Shown one piece after another: positions 8,818-16,758 of a stretch of DNA of 64,000 nucleotides. Every line of letters begins with the position of its first letter. The stretch's first letter is position 1. The stretch lies in the NCBI RefSeq assembly GCF_017592475.1, contig NZ_JAGFNP010000012.1, positions 119,017 to 183,016 of the forward strand. Direction: 5' to 3'. Made by a program: the position numbers and the translations under genes. This DNA comes from Glycomyces niveus. GTDB lineage: Bacteria > Actinomycetota > Actinomycetes > Mycobacteriales > Micromonosporaceae. Under the pieces are notes generated by a model. The model saw nothing but the letters and a program-made list of their open reading frames with translations, did no database searches and was not told the origin of the DNA.

Positions 8818-8982
8818 GTCGAACCTCCGTGCTGTCAGTGTTCGCGGGGGCGCTGCTCGCCCTGCTGCGGTGTACCCAATCGGCAATCCTGCCACGCGGC
8901 CCGGGGGCGCCGCGCCCGTTTGTGAGCGGTCGTCGTCTGGCGGCCGCCGGGCGGGCGCGGCGCGGCACCCGGTCGCAGGGCT

Positions 8983-9759
8983 CTAGCTCTGCTGGAAGGT
9001 GGGCATGATGGTGATCTGCTGGAAGTTGACGCGGGCTGGCTGCTGGGCGAGGAAGGCCACGGCCTCGGCCACGTCAGCCGGTTCCAGTACCTCCCGGGTC
9101 GCCAGGGTCTCGTCGAGCCAGGCCGTGGCACCGGGGTCGGTGACGTGGCTTTGGAGTTCGGTCTTCACGATCCCCGGTTCGATGACCGCGACGCGCACCT
9201 GCTTCGCGCCGAACTCGGCGCGGAGGTTGCGGGAGGCGTGCGAGACGAAGGCCTTCGAGCCGGTGTAGACGGCGAAGTTCTCGAAGATGTTCTGCGCGGC
9301 GATCGAGGAGGTGTTGACCAGGTCGGCCACGCCCTTCTCCGCCGCGGCCTTCACCAACTGCGGGGTGAAGGCGCCGATCGCGTTCATGAGGCCGCCGATG
9401 TTGATGTCGATCTGGCGCTGCCACTGGTCGGCGCGGAGTTCCGTGATCGGCGAGGCCAGCATGAGGCCGGCGTTGTTGAACAGGAGGTCGGCCGTGCCGA
9501 GTTCGGTCTCGACGCGGGCGGCGGCGGCCTCGAGCGCGGCGGCGTCGGTGACGTCGACCTGGATCGCGAGGGCGGTGCCGCCGCGGTGCTCGATGCGTTC
9601 GGCGAGTGCGGTGAGCCGGTCGGCGCGGCGGGCCAGGAGGGCGACCTTCGCGCCGCGTGCGGCGAGGAGTTCGGCGGTGGCCTCGCCGAGTCCGCTGGAG
9701 GCGCCGGTGATGACGGCGACGCGGTTCGCGAGCGGCGAGGCAGTGTTCACAGTGGACAT
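8983..9759 (-). CDS. Short-chain dehydrogenase (classical SDR)
   Basis: 258 aa, ATG at 9759 with GAAGGAA upstream. It is a classical SDR: 'VITGASSGLGEATAELL' (cofactor loop), 'NNAGLM', a Ser in 'VNTSSIAAQ' and Tyr/Lys in 'YTGSKAFVSH'. The basic residue 'LARRADRL' after the second strand suggests NADP(H). It is close to YdfG-like oxidoreductases that act on serine or small hydroxy acids and aldehydes. It is divergent from an XRE regulator at 9928, which often controls such an SDR. Confidence 0.9.
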   Translation of the reverse strand: MSTVNTASPLANRVAVITGASSGLGEATAELLAARGAKVALLARRADRLTALAERIEHRGGTALAIQVDVTDAAALEAAAARVETELGTADLLFNNAGLMLASPITELRADQWQRQIDINIGGLMNAIGAFTPQLVKAAAEKGVADLVNTSSIAAQNIFENFAVYTGSKAFVSHASRNLRAEFGAKQVRVAVIEPGIVKTELQSHVTDPGATAWLDETLATREVLEPADVAEAVAFLAQQPARVNFQQITIMPTFQQS

Positions 9760-9914
9760 GATGTTCCTTCGGTGTGCTGGGCGTTCTGGGCGGTCGATCC
9801 GTCCCGTGCTCAAGTGCATCACCGTTCGCGGCCCGTTCGGGGCGCTAAGACGACCCCCTCGTGACTGGTACCGCCAGGACCACCTTCGGGTCGCCGAGAC
9901 GGGGGCGGCCGAGG

Positions 9915-9920
9915 CAGGAT
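9915..9920 (+). promoter_or_regulatory. -10 box of XRE regulator (leaderless)
   Basis: CAGGAT followed by 7 nt and then ATG at 9928; this spacing favours 9928 over the in-frame ATG at 9919. Confidence 0.4.
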
Positions 9921-9927
9921 GGGACGC

Positions 9928-10779
9928 ATGGACTCTCGCAGCGAGATCTCGGACTTCCTCCGCGGCCGGCGCGCGCGCGTGCGCCCGCAGGAAGCGGGCC
10001 TGCCCGACGACGGCCGCGTCCGACGGGTGCCGGGGCTGCGCCGCGACGAGGTGGCGCGCCTGGCGAACATGAGCGTCGAGTACTACACGCGCCTGGAGCA
10101 GGGCCGGGCCGGGAACCCGTCGCCGGAGGTACTGGAGGCGCTGGCCGAGGCGCTGCGGCTCGACCCGTCCGAACGCGAGCACCTGCTGGACCTCGCCGGG
10201 CCGCGCACGCCGCGCAAGCGCGGTCCGATCAAGGCGCAGCGCGTGCGGCCGGGGCTGCTCCTGACGCTCCAGAGCCTGGAGTCGGTGCCGGCGTTCATCA
10301 TCGGCAGGCGCATGGACGTGCTGGCGTCGAACCGGCTCGCGAAGGCCGTGATCACCGATTTCGACGCGCTGCCGGCCAAGCGGCGGAACCTGGCGCGCTG
10401 GTACCTGCTCGATCCCGAGGCGCGGGAGAAGACCGTCGACTGGGCGGCCATGGCGCGCGATTCGGTGGCGGTGCTGCGCTTCGTCGCCGGGCGCCACCCC
10501 GACGACCGGCAGCTCGCGGACCTCGTCGGCGAGCTGACGCTGGGCTGCCCGGAGTTCACCGCTTGGTGGAACGACCACCACGTGCTGCGGCGCACGCACG
10601 GCAAGAAGTCGTACCGGCACCCGGTCGCGGGCGAGATCGAGTTCAGCTACGAGTCCCTGGCACTCCCGGACGACCCCGACCAGACGCTGTGCGTCTACAA
10701 CGTCGAGCCGGGCTCGCCGAGCGCCGAGGCGCTGCGGCTCCTCGACAGCTGGACCGCCCCGGCCGCGCAGCGATCCTGA
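9928..10779 (+). CDS. XRE-family regulator with MmyB-type ligand-binding domain
   Basis: 283 aa. The N-terminal helix-turn-helix covers about residues 10-75 ('VPGLRRDEVARLANMSVEYYTRLEQGR'), followed by an MmyB-like sensor domain with the typical 'WWNDHHV' and 'YNVEPGSPS' near the end. This architecture is common in actinobacteria, where the gene sits divergently beside an SDR, as here with the SDR at 8983-9759. Its ligand is unknown in most cases, perhaps fatty acid-like molecules. The start at 9928 is chosen from its leaderless spacing; 9919 is possible. Confidence 0.9.
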   Translation: MDSRSEISDFLRGRRARVRPQEAGLPDDGRVRRVPGLRRDEVARLANMSVEYYTRLEQGRAGNPSPEVLEALAEALRLDPSEREHLLDLAGPRTPRKRGPIKAQRVRPGLLLTLQSLESVPAFIIGRRMDVLASNRLAKAVITDFDALPAKRRNLARWYLLDPEAREKTVDWAAMARDSVAVLRFVAGRHPDDRQLADLVGELTLGCPEFTAWWNDHHVLRRTHGKKSYRHPVAGEIEFSYESLALPDDPDQTLCVYNVEPGSPSAEALRLLDSWTAPAAQRS

Positions 10780-10841
10780 ACCGCCCCGCCTTTTTAGCAA
10801 CTAACGATTGCATGTCGTCGAGGTGTGCGGTATCGTGATAC

Positions 10842-10856
10842 GCAACCAAAGGTTGC
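10842..10856. promoter_or_regulatory. probable ArsR operator
   Basis: GCAACC-AAA-GGTTGC is a perfect 6-bp inverted repeat 24 bp before the first gene of an AHSA1-ArsR-AHSA1 operon. A weaker relative with GCAA/TTGC ends lies at 10797-10811. These are plausible autoregulatory sites for the ArsR at 11333. Confidence 0.5.
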
Positions 10857-10880
10857 TTCAATGAGTGAAAGGCGGCGATC

Positions 10881-11336
10881 ATGGAACTCGGATCGATCGA
10901 GCGGGAGATCCGCATCGAGGCCTCGCCGGAGGTCGTCTTCGACGTGGTCAGCAGTCCCGAACACCTCAAGGAGTGGTGGCCCGACGAGGCCGAGCTCTCC
11001 CCCGACGGCACCGGCCGGATCGGCTTCGACCAGGGCGACAAGGGCATGGCCTGGGAGCGGATCACCGTGGTGGACGCAATGCCGCCGCGCCACTTCTCGT
11101 TCCGGTGGACGCACCCGGAGGGCGAGGCGGCCGCGCTCGGCAACTCGTACCTCGTGGTCTTCGAACTCGAGCCCGCCGGCACCGGCACGCTCCTGAAGAT
11201 GACCGAGACCGGCTTCCGCGAGCGCGGCTGGGCCGAGGCCAAGGTCGCCGCCGAGCACGCCGACCACGTCTCCGGCTGGGACTACTTCCTGCCGCGCCTG
11301 GCGCCGTACGCGGAGAAGGTGGGGGCCGGGCGATGA
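10881..11336 (+). CDS. AHSA1/SRPBCC-domain protein
   Basis: 151 aa with the AHSA1-like START/SRPBCC fold: 'REIRIEASPEVVFDVVSSPEHLKEWW' at the start, 'FRWTHPEG' in the middle and 'GWDYFLPRL' in the C-terminal helix. These proteins form a hydrophobic pocket. Their ligands are usually unknown; the name comes from the Hsp90 activator Aha1. The stop codon overlaps the start of the ArsR gene by 4 bp (ATGA), so the two are translationally coupled. AHSA1 plus ArsR pairs are a recurrent actinobacterial arrangement. Confidence 0.88.
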   Translation: MELGSIEREIRIEASPEVVFDVVSSPEHLKEWWPDEAELSPDGTGRIGFDQGDKGMAWERITVVDAMPPRHFSFRWTHPEGEAAALGNSYLVVFELEPAGTGTLLKMTETGFRERGWAEAKVAAEHADHVSGWDYFLPRLAPYAEKVGAGR

Positions 11337-11686
11337 GCACCGCGGTCGACGACGACCTCTGGTCGGCGATCGGCGACCCTACCCGCCGCCGCATGCTCGA
11401 CCTGCTCTTGAGCGAGGGCAGCGGCACCGCGACGAGCCTCAGCGAGCGCCTGCCGGTCACCCGCCAGGCCGTCGCGAAGCACCTCGCCGTCCTCGACCGC
11501 GTCGGCCTCGTGCACGCCGCGACCGCGGGCCGCGAGCGGCACTTCCGCGTGGACGCGGCCCGGCTGGCGCGCGCCGCCGCCCAGCTCGAGCAGGTCGGGT
11601 CCTCATGGGACTCCCGGCTCCAGCGCATCAAGCGCCTCGCCGAGACCATCGAGCGCCAGAAGCAAGAGACCGAAACGAACGAGTAG
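11333..11686 (+). CDS. ArsR-family winged-helix repressor
   Basis: 117 aa. The start 'WSAIGDPTRRRMLDLL' is the classical ArsR/SmtB N-terminus, then 'ATSLSERLPVTRQAVAKHLAVL' is the recognition helix. No metal-binding cysteines are visible, which fits the subgroup linked to AHSA1 proteins instead of metal sensing. It overlaps the preceding AHSA1 gene by 4 bp and is followed after 14 bp by another AHSA1 gene with AAGGAG, so all three form one operon. It probably represses its own promoter through the inverted repeat at 10842-10856. Confidence 0.9.
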   Translation: MSTAVDDDLWSAIGDPTRRRMLDLLLSEGSGTATSLSERLPVTRQAVAKHLAVLDRVGLVHAATAGRERHFRVDAARLARAAAQLEQVGSSWDSRLQRIKRLAETIERQKQETETNE

Positions 11687-11700
11687 AAGGAGACACCGCG

Positions 11701-12147
11701 ATGGTCGACATCCTGCACCGCATCGCCGCCGAAGGCGTTGCGGCCGAACGAACCTACGACGCGCTGACCACCCTCGAGGGGCTTTCCCGATGGTGGACCG
11801 AGAACACGACCGGCACCACCGACGTGGGCGGGCGCATCTCGTTCAAGTTCGAGAACGGCGACTTCGAGATGGAGGTCGCCGAGCTCGAGGCGGACCGGCG
11901 CGTCCTCTGGGAGGTCGTGGGCGGCAGCGCACCCGAGTGGATCGGCACGAAGATCCACTGGGACCTCAAGACGGACGGGGACGACACGGTCGTCCTGTTC
12001 AAGCATGAAGGATGGCGAGAGCCGGTCGAGTTCATGCACCACTGCAGCACCAAGTGGGGCTCGTTCCTGATGAGTCTCAAGCAGTTCCTCGAGCAGGGCC
12101 AGGGCGCGCCGTGGCCGCACGACGTGCACGTCGACAACTGGGGCTGA
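11701..12147 (+). CDS. AHSA1/SRPBCC-domain protein
   Basis: 148 aa, ATG at 11701 with AAGGAG 8 nt upstream. It has SRPBCC features: 'ALTTLEGLSRWWTENTTG', 'VGGRISFKFENGDF', and 'WGSFLMSLKQFLEQG' as the long C-terminal helix that closes the pocket. It is the last gene of the AHSA1-ArsR-AHSA1 operon and is only distantly similar to the first one, so the operon carries two different pocket proteins. The ligand is unknown. A strong terminator follows. Confidence 0.88.
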   Translation: MVDILHRIAAEGVAAERTYDALTTLEGLSRWWTENTTGTTDVGGRISFKFENGDFEMEVAELEADRRVLWEVVGGSAPEWIGTKIHWDLKTDGDDTVVLFKHEGWREPVEFMHHCSTKWGSFLMSLKQFLEQGQGAPWPHDVHVDNWG

Positions 12148-12157
12148 GCGAGCGCGC

Positions 12158-12188
12158 ACGGGGAGGGCGGCAGGCCCTCCCCGTTTTT
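12158..12188 (+). terminator. rho-independent terminator of the ArsR operon
   Basis: A perfect 11-bp GC stem (12158-12168 with 12174-12184), a 5-nt loop and a run of five T: a textbook intrinsic terminator, 10 bp after the stop codon. Confidence 0.9.
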
Positions 12189-12243
12189 GTTACCAGTGAG
12201 TAATCAAGTGGTGGCACTCAATGACTGGTTTGCCCGCACTGGT

Positions 12244-12249
12244 TATGAT
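12244..12249 (+). promoter_or_regulatory. -10 box of 12257 gene (leaderless)
   Basis: TATGAT followed by exactly 7 nt and the ATG at 12257, with no Shine-Dalgarno sequence. Confidence 0.55.
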
Positions 12250-12256
12250 TCGCGCC

Positions 12257-12802
12257 ATGACGTTCATCTACGATGTGATGACTTGGACCCGTGAGGGAAC
12301 CAGGGTCGAGGGCCGCATCACCAGCCTCGAGCGCGACCCCGTGAAGTTCTACGAGGGACCCGAATTCGGCCTGCAGCTGCTGATGGACGCCTGGTTCAAC
12401 GGCTGCGGCGCCCTCACCGTCGACAAGGACGCGGCCCGCGAGTTCGAGCGGTGCTTCGAACTCTTCCTCGGCAAGAAGGTCTGGACCGACGCCGAGGGCC
12501 ACGTGCTCGACGAGGCCACCAAGGAACCGCTGCAGCCCAAGGTGAAGGCCGAAACGCACTTCGCCGGCCGGCTCGACAGCGCCCGCGGCTACTGGGACGG
12601 CTACGACTACCTCGTCCTCAAACCCGACCGGCAGGGCTTCCTCGACCGCACCGCCGAGGTCATCGCGTCCTTCCGCATCGAAGGCAGCGGCACCGGCGAG
12701 CACGCCGACATCCTCATCGAGGCCACCGACCCGAAGTACGTGAGCCACATGGACGAGAGCCACCACTTCAAGACCACCTTCACCGGCCACCTCCCGCGAT
12801 AG
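12257..12802 (+). CDS. Hypothetical cytoplasmic protein
   Basis: 181 aa, not recognised. It has no signal peptide or membrane helix and a balanced, acidic composition. Visible features are 'LLMDAWFNGCG' (about 45-55), a mixed middle section and a C-terminal 'HFKTTFTGHLP'. Codon use is normal for the window (G/C-ending codons), which supports real coding. The start is the ATG with a leaderless -10 box; the longer frame from 12221 is less likely. It is a lone gene between two terminators, so context gives no hint of function. Confidence 0.75.
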   Translation: MTFIYDVMTWTREGTRVEGRITSLERDPVKFYEGPEFGLQLLMDAWFNGCGALTVDKDAAREFERCFELFLGKKVWTDAEGHVLDEATKEPLQPKVKAETHFAGRLDSARGYWDGYDYLVLKPDRQGFLDRTAEVIASFRIEGSGTGEHADILIEATDPKYVSHMDESHHFKTTFTGHLPR

Positions 12803-12805
12803 GGG

Positions 12806-12837
12806 CGCGCCGCCCCGGAGTCCACCGGGACGGCGCG
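12806..12837. terminator. imperfect bidirectional hairpin
   Basis: GC-rich inverted arms with one internal mismatch (CGCGCCG/CCCGG against CCGGG/CGGCGCG) lie between the convergent 12257 gene and the decayed gene ending at 12849. Confidence 0.55.
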
Positions 12838-12848
12838 GGCTCACCCGA

Positions 12849-13233
12849 TCACTTACCGGTCCACGACCACAGCGGCGCCGTGTGGACACCCTGGCCGCTG
12901 GTCTTGTACCCGCCTTCGAGCCAGTGCTTGCCGGTCTCGGCCCAGTCGAAATTGCACCGGACCCACGAGCCGCTGCCCTTGGTGTTGCGGCAGATCCGGC
13001 CCGAACCGTTCTCCGACTGGAGGAACGAGATCGCCGACAGGTCGTCGACCTTGCCGTCCTTGACGTAGATGTAGTCGCCGTCGTAGACGACGCACACCCG
13101 CGTGCTCGCGTAGTCGCTCGGAGCCGTCTCGCACTGGCCCTGCGGCGCGGAGACTTCGACACCGGTCTGGCAGCTGATGCCTGGCTCGTACGCACCATCT
13201 GCCGCGAAAGTTGTCGATTGTGGCTTGCATCAT
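12849..13233 (-). pseudogene. Decayed cysteine-rich secreted-protein gene
   Basis: The downstream frame encodes a coherent Cys-rich domain (Cys in 'GISCQTG', 'GQCETAP', 'RVCVVYDGD', 'GRICRNT', 'VRCNFDW'). Its centre, 'GDYIYVKDG', matches 'GDDLWVKDN' of the intact secreted protein at 44603-45013, with the same Cys order around it. A strong GGAGG and ATGATG (13228-13233) lie upstream, but that ATG is in another frame. The domain frame has a stop at that point and no later start before a GTG at 13097 in mid-domain. No signal peptide is encoded in either frame. This looks like a frameshifted, truncated paralogue; alternatively an 82-aa protein is made from the GTG. Confidence 0.6.
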
Positions 13234-13303
13234 GGTTTCCTCCGACAGCCGCGCACTCATGGCGCCAGGACGGGCGGACCGGCCGGTGCTCGGACCGCGG
13301 CGG

Positions 13304-13309
13304 TAGGGT
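13304..13309 (+). promoter_or_regulatory. -10 box of methyltransferase gene (leaderless)
   Basis: TAGGGT followed by exactly 7 nt and the ATG at 13317; there is no Shine-Dalgarno sequence. Confidence 0.55.
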
Positions 13310-13316
13310 GCCCGGC

Positions 13317-13982
13317 ATGGGCGACAACGGGTATGAGCGCGCGACGCGCGAACGGTACGACCACTACGCGGGCGAGTACTTCGCGATGTTCCGCGACTCG
13401 CTCGACCACCACCGCTTCGACCGGGTCATGATCACGGCGTTCAGCGAGGCCGTGGCGGACTCGGGGAACCGGAAGGTGCTCGACATCGGCTGCGGCCCAG
13501 GGTATGTGACCGAGCACCTGCACGGCCTCGGCCTGCGGGCGCAGGGCATCGACCTCTCCCCCGAGATGATCGCGCTCGCGCGCGAGGCCTATCCGCACCT
13601 CGACTTCGCGCTCGGCGACATGACCGCGGTCGACCTCCCCGACGGCACGCTCGGCGGCGTCCTCTCGCGCTCCTCGGTCATCCACATGCCGCCCGAGCGC
13701 CTGCCCGCGGTCTTCGCCGAATGCCACCGGCTCCTCGCGCCCGGCGGGCACTTCCTGCTGATGTTCCAGGCGCACACCGACACCTCGCAGCTCGCCTGGG
13801 CCTTCGACCACACCGTGACGACCGCGTACCGGCTCTCAGTCGGCCGCGTCGCCGACCTGCTCACCGAAGCCGGGTTCCAGGAGGTGGCCCGCCTGGTCGT
13901 GGCCCCCGAAGAGGACACGCGGCGCGGCTTCCACCACGGCTACCTGCTCCTGCGCAAGCCCGGGGGCGACACCGCCGCGTGA
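13317..13982 (+). CDS. Class I SAM-dependent methyltransferase
   Basis: 221 aa. The SAM-binding glycine-rich motif I is 'VLDIGCGPGYVTEHL' (about residues 60-74), motif II 'GIDLSPEMIALAR' supplies the acidic residue for the ribose, and 'LLAPGGHFLLMF' is the post-motif strand. It belongs to the Methyltransf_11/25 group. The acceptor is unknown and may be a small molecule. It is a monocistronic leaderless gene. Confidence 0.9.
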   Translation: MGDNGYERATRERYDHYAGEYFAMFRDSLDHHRFDRVMITAFSEAVADSGNRKVLDIGCGPGYVTEHLHGLGLRAQGIDLSPEMIALAREAYPHLDFALGDMTAVDLPDGTLGGVLSRSSVIHMPPERLPAVFAECHRLLAPGGHFLLMFQAHTDTSQLAWAFDHTVTTAYRLSVGRVADLLTEAGFQEVARLVVAPEEDTRRGFHHGYLLLRKPGGDTAA

Positions 13983-14000
13983 GGTAATCATCCTCACAGC

Positions 14001-14029
14001 TAATTCAATTATCCATCTGGTTGATTAAT
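14001..14029. promoter_or_regulatory. possible TetR operator
   Basis: TAATTCAA (14001-14008) and TTGATTAA (14021-14028) form an imperfect inverted repeat in the only AT-rich stretch here, overlapping where the -35 of the 14047 promoter would lie. It suits autorepression by the TetR gene. Confidence 0.4.
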
Positions 14030-14033
14030 CTGG

Positions 14034-14039
14034 TAGCGT
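14034..14039 (+). promoter_or_regulatory. -10 box of TetR gene (leaderless)
   Basis: TAGCGT followed by exactly 7 nt and the ATG at 14047. Confidence 0.5.
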
Positions 14040-14046
14040 CTTCGGC

Positions 14047-14694
14047 ATGGAACCGAAGAGGCCCGGTCGGCGCTCCCCCGAATCCGCGGAGCGGGTGCGG
14101 GACGCCGAGCGCACCAAGCGCAAGCTCCTCGACGCTGCGCTGTCCGAGTTCGCCGCCAACGGCTACGACGGCGCGCGCGTCGGCGAGATCGCCGCGCGCG
14201 CCGGGGTCAACAAGCAGCTCATCAGCTACTACTTTGGCGGCAAGGAAGGGCTGTTCCGCGCCATGACGCGCGAATGGCTCGACGACGAGCGCGACCAGGC
14301 CGGACCCGACGTCCCCGCCGAGGAGGCCCTGCGCTGGTACCTGCGCGACAACCTCAAGGACCCCCGCATCGGCCGCCTCGCCATGTGGCAGGCCCTCAGC
14401 GACGACCCCCCCGAGGAGGAGTCCGAAGAGGACACCGCGCGCGAGGTCGCGCTCATGCGCGAACGCCAGCGCAGGGGCGAGATCGCCGCCGACCTCGACC
14501 CGGCGGCCGTGCAGATCGCCCTCATGGGCATGACCATGGCCCCGGTCGTCTTCCGCCGCACCGCGAAGCGCCTCTTCGGCGTCGACATCGACGACCCCGA
14601 CTTCGAAACCCGCTACGGCGACACCCTGTCTCGCATCCTCGCGAGGCTCGCCGAGGAAACCGAACACCACCACGAAAGGAACCCCGAATCATGA
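14047..14694 (+). CDS. TetR-family transcriptional regulator
   Basis: 215 aa. The N-terminal DNA-binding domain is standard: 'KLLDAALSEFAANGYDGARVGEIAARAGVNKQLISYYFGGKEGLFRAM' spread over about residues 25-75, preceded by a basic extension. The C-terminal domain has the general TetR_C shape with no recognisable ligand signature. It overlaps the following NmrA-type gene by 4 bp (ATGA), so the repressor and its probable target are co-transcribed and translationally coupled. Confidence 0.92.
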   Translation: MEPKRPGRRSPESAERVRDAERTKRKLLDAALSEFAANGYDGARVGEIAARAGVNKQLISYYFGGKEGLFRAMTREWLDDERDQAGPDVPAEEALRWYLRDNLKDPRIGRLAMWQALSDDPPEEESEEDTAREVALMRERQRRGEIAADLDPAAVQIALMGMTMAPVVFRRTAKRLFGVDIDDPDFETRYGDTLSRILARLAEETEHHHERNPES

Positions 14695-15497
14695 CGATTC
14701 TGGTCACCGGCGCCCGAGGCGCCATCGCCCGCAATGTGATCGACCTGCTGCTCGCGGCCGGCACGCCCGTGCGCGCGGCCAGCCGCGTCCCCGGCGCGAC
14801 CGACCTCCCCGCGGGCGTCGAGCCCGTGCGGGTCGACTTCACCGCGCCCGAGACCCTCGCGCCCGCTTTGGAAGGCGTCGAGAAGGTCTTCCTGTACGCC
14901 GCCCACGAGGGCATCGAGGACTTCCTCACCGCGGCGAAGGCGGCCGGGGTGAAGCACCTGGTGCTGTTGTCGTCGGCCGCCGTCGCCATGCCCGAGGTCG
15001 AGGAGAACCTGATCACCAGGATGCACCGCGGCGCCGAACGGCCCATCGAGGCCTCGGGCCTGCCGTGGACGTTCGTGCGTCCGGGCATGTTCGCCACCAA
15101 CAGCCTCTGGTGGGCCGATTCGATCCGGAAGGAGGGCGTCGTCCGCGTGCCCTTCCCCGAAACGCCGGTCAACCCGATCCACGAACGCGACATCGCCGAG
15201 GTCGCGTTCACCGCCCTCAGCGAAGGCGGGCACGAGGGGCAGGCCTACCTGGTCGACGGGCCGGGGCACTTGACGCAGCGCCGCCAGGTCGAGCTCATCG
15301 GCGAGGCCATCGGCCGCGAGATCGCCGTCGAGGAGCTGCCGCGGGCCGTCGCGGCGCAGTTCATGCCGGAGCCGCTGCTCGACCTGCTCGAGCGCGCCGA
15401 CGCCAAGCGCTACGGCCCCTCCTCCGAGGCCGTCACCGGCCGCCCCGCCCGCACCTACGCCGAGTGGGCCGTCGACCACGCCGACGACTTCCGTTAG
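14691..15497 (+). CDS. NmrA/SDR-a5-type NAD(P)-binding protein
   Basis: 268 aa, starting 'MTILVTGARGAIARNVIDLL', a Rossmann dinucleotide site of the atypical SDR type. It has 'LLSSAAVAM' and 'WTFVRPGMFATN', the pattern of NmrA-like and NAD-dependent epimerase-like reductases. It lies 4 bp inside the end of a TetR gene and probably forms a stress- or ligand-induced pair with it. The reaction is unknown; quinone or isoflavone-type reduction is possible by family. It is followed by two hairpins. Confidence 0.88.
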   Translation: MTILVTGARGAIARNVIDLLLAAGTPVRAASRVPGATDLPAGVEPVRVDFTAPETLAPALEGVEKVFLYAAHEGIEDFLTAAKAAGVKHLVLLSSAAVAMPEVEENLITRMHRGAERPIEASGLPWTFVRPGMFATNSLWWADSIRKEGVVRVPFPETPVNPIHERDIAEVAFTALSEGGHEGQAYLVDGPGHLTQRRQVELIGEAIGREIAVEELPRAVAAQFMPEPLLDLLERADAKRYGPSSEAVTGRPARTYAEWAVDHADDFR

Positions 15498-15515
15498 ACC
15501 GCAAGGAAACCAGGA

Positions 15516-15547
15516 CGCCTCCCGCCGAAACACCCCGGCGGGAGGCG
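15516..15547. terminator. hairpin after NmrA-type gene
   Basis: A perfect 12-bp stem (15516-15527 with 15536-15547), 18 bp after the stop codon. Confidence 0.75.
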
Positions 15548-15623
15548 CCGACGTATCCAGTCGTCCCCGAACGCGCGGCGGCGATGCCGCGGCCCCCGTC
15601 GAATCCTCCTGAGCCGCAGAAAC

Positions 15624-15641
15624 GGCCGCCTTGCGGCGGCC
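15624..15641. terminator. hairpin at the end of the quinone reductase gene
   Basis: GGCCGCC/GGCGGCC arms with a TTGC loop lie 12 bp beyond the stop of the minus-strand gene at 15654. Confidence 0.55.
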
Positions 15642-15653
15642 CGGGCAGGTCTT

Positions 15654-16601
15654 TTACGCGGCTTCGATCGTGAGCACGGTCTTCCCGCGGGACAGCCCGG
15701 CCTTCAAGCGCGCCAGGGCATCCGCGGCGTCCTCGAGCGGGACCTCGAAGTCGATGCGGAACCGCAGCTGGCCGTGCTCCACCGCTTCCGCGAGGGACGC
15801 CAGCGTCGCGGGCCGGGCGTTCGCGTACAGGTTCGCGCCGCGCAGGCCGCGGGCCGCGAGCACCTCGGCGTCGATTGCGCCGTTCGAGGAGACGATGACC
15901 CCGTTCGGCTTGAGCAGCCCCGCGATCGGCTCGATCTCGGCCACGCTCGAGATGAGGTCCACGACCGCGTCGATGCCGCCCGGATGCGCCGCGCGCACCT
16001 GGTCGGCCGTCGGCCCCTGCGTGAAGTCCACCGTCTCCGCCGCGCCGATCTCCCGCAGATAACCCGCCGTGTCGGGGTCGGTGGTGGCGATGACCCGCAC
16101 CCCTTGCGCGGCGGCGAGCTGGACGGCCGCCTGGCCGACACCGCCCGACGCGCCGTTGACGAGCAGCGTCTGGCCCGGGCCCACCCCGGTGCCCTCCACG
16201 AAGTCGTGGGCCGCCGCGCCCGCCGTGGGGAGCGCGGCCGCGGTGTCGAACGGCAGCGCCGCGGGAAGGCGGGCCAGCTTGGCGGCCTTCGCGATCGCGT
16301 ACTCCGCGTACGAGCCGCGGCCGTGCTGCACGTCCATGAACTGGCCGAAGACGCGCTCACCGGGCTCGAACCCGGTGCCCTCCCCCGCCCGCTCCACCGT
16401 CCCGGCGCCGTCCGAACCGAGCACGATCGGGAAGGCGTGCTCGACCGAACCGCGCATCGCGCCCTCGATCACCTTCCAGTCGAAGGGGTTCACACCCGCC
16501 GCCGCCAGGCGCACGAGCACTTCGCCAGGCCCCGGCTCGGGGATCGGCAGCTCGGCCACGGTCGGCTCGGTATCGAAATCGGTGACTACGACGGCACGCA
16601 T
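15654..16601 (-). CDS. Zinc-independent NADP-dependent quinone oxidoreductase (MDR)
   Basis: 315 aa, ATG at 16601 in leaderless position. It is a medium-chain dehydrogenase/reductase: a GroES-like N-terminus with 'AAAGVNPFDWK' and 'VLGSDGAGTV', then the nucleotide-binding motif 'LVNGASGGVGQAAVQLAAAQG'. The zinc ligands of alcohol dehydrogenases are absent, which places it in the quinone oxidoreductase group. It reduces quinones or alpha,beta-unsaturated carbonyls with NADPH. It is divergent from the CBM2-like gene at 16759. Confidence 0.92.
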   Translation of the reverse strand: MRAVVVTDFDTEPTVAELPIPEPGPGEVLVRLAAAGVNPFDWKVIEGAMRGSVEHAFPIVLGSDGAGTVERAGEGTGFEPGERVFGQFMDVQHGRGSYAEYAIAKAAKLARLPAALPFDTAAALPTAGAAAHDFVEGTGVGPGQTLLVNGASGGVGQAAVQLAAAQGVRVIATTDPDTAGYLREIGAAETVDFTQGPTADQVRAAHPGGIDAVVDLISSVAEIEPIAGLLKPNGVIVSSNGAIDAEVLAARGLRGANLYANARPATLASLAEAVEHGQLRFRIDFEVPLEDAADALARLKAGLSRGKTVLTIEAA

Positions 16602-16608
16602 GGCCCCG

Positions 16609-16614
16609 AATCTA
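16609..16614 (-). promoter_or_regulatory. -10 box of quinone reductase gene (leaderless)
   Basis: On the minus strand TAGATT is followed by exactly 7 nt and the ATG at 16601. Confidence 0.55.
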
Positions 16615-16758
16615 CACCGATCACACGCGCGGTTCAGCCGTTCGGCCCCGCGCAGCACGCCTAGTACGCTTCCTTCTGGCCCTACACAATAGAGCCCGCG
16701 AGCCCCTGCCCCGGGGCCCCAAACCCCTGCATATCCGATCCCTCTGGAGGAGTTCGCC

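Noticed and set aside
8983..10800. Long 605-codon reading of the SDR gene, starting opposite the XRE gene
   Set aside because: The first 346 codons overlap the plus-strand XRE regulator in a shadow frame; the ATG at 9759 has GAAGGAA and starts a normal SDR.
11333..11686. Arsenic resistance locus
   Set aside because: The ArsR protein has no visible metal-binding Cys motif and its neighbours are AHSA1 proteins, not arsenite pumps or reductases.
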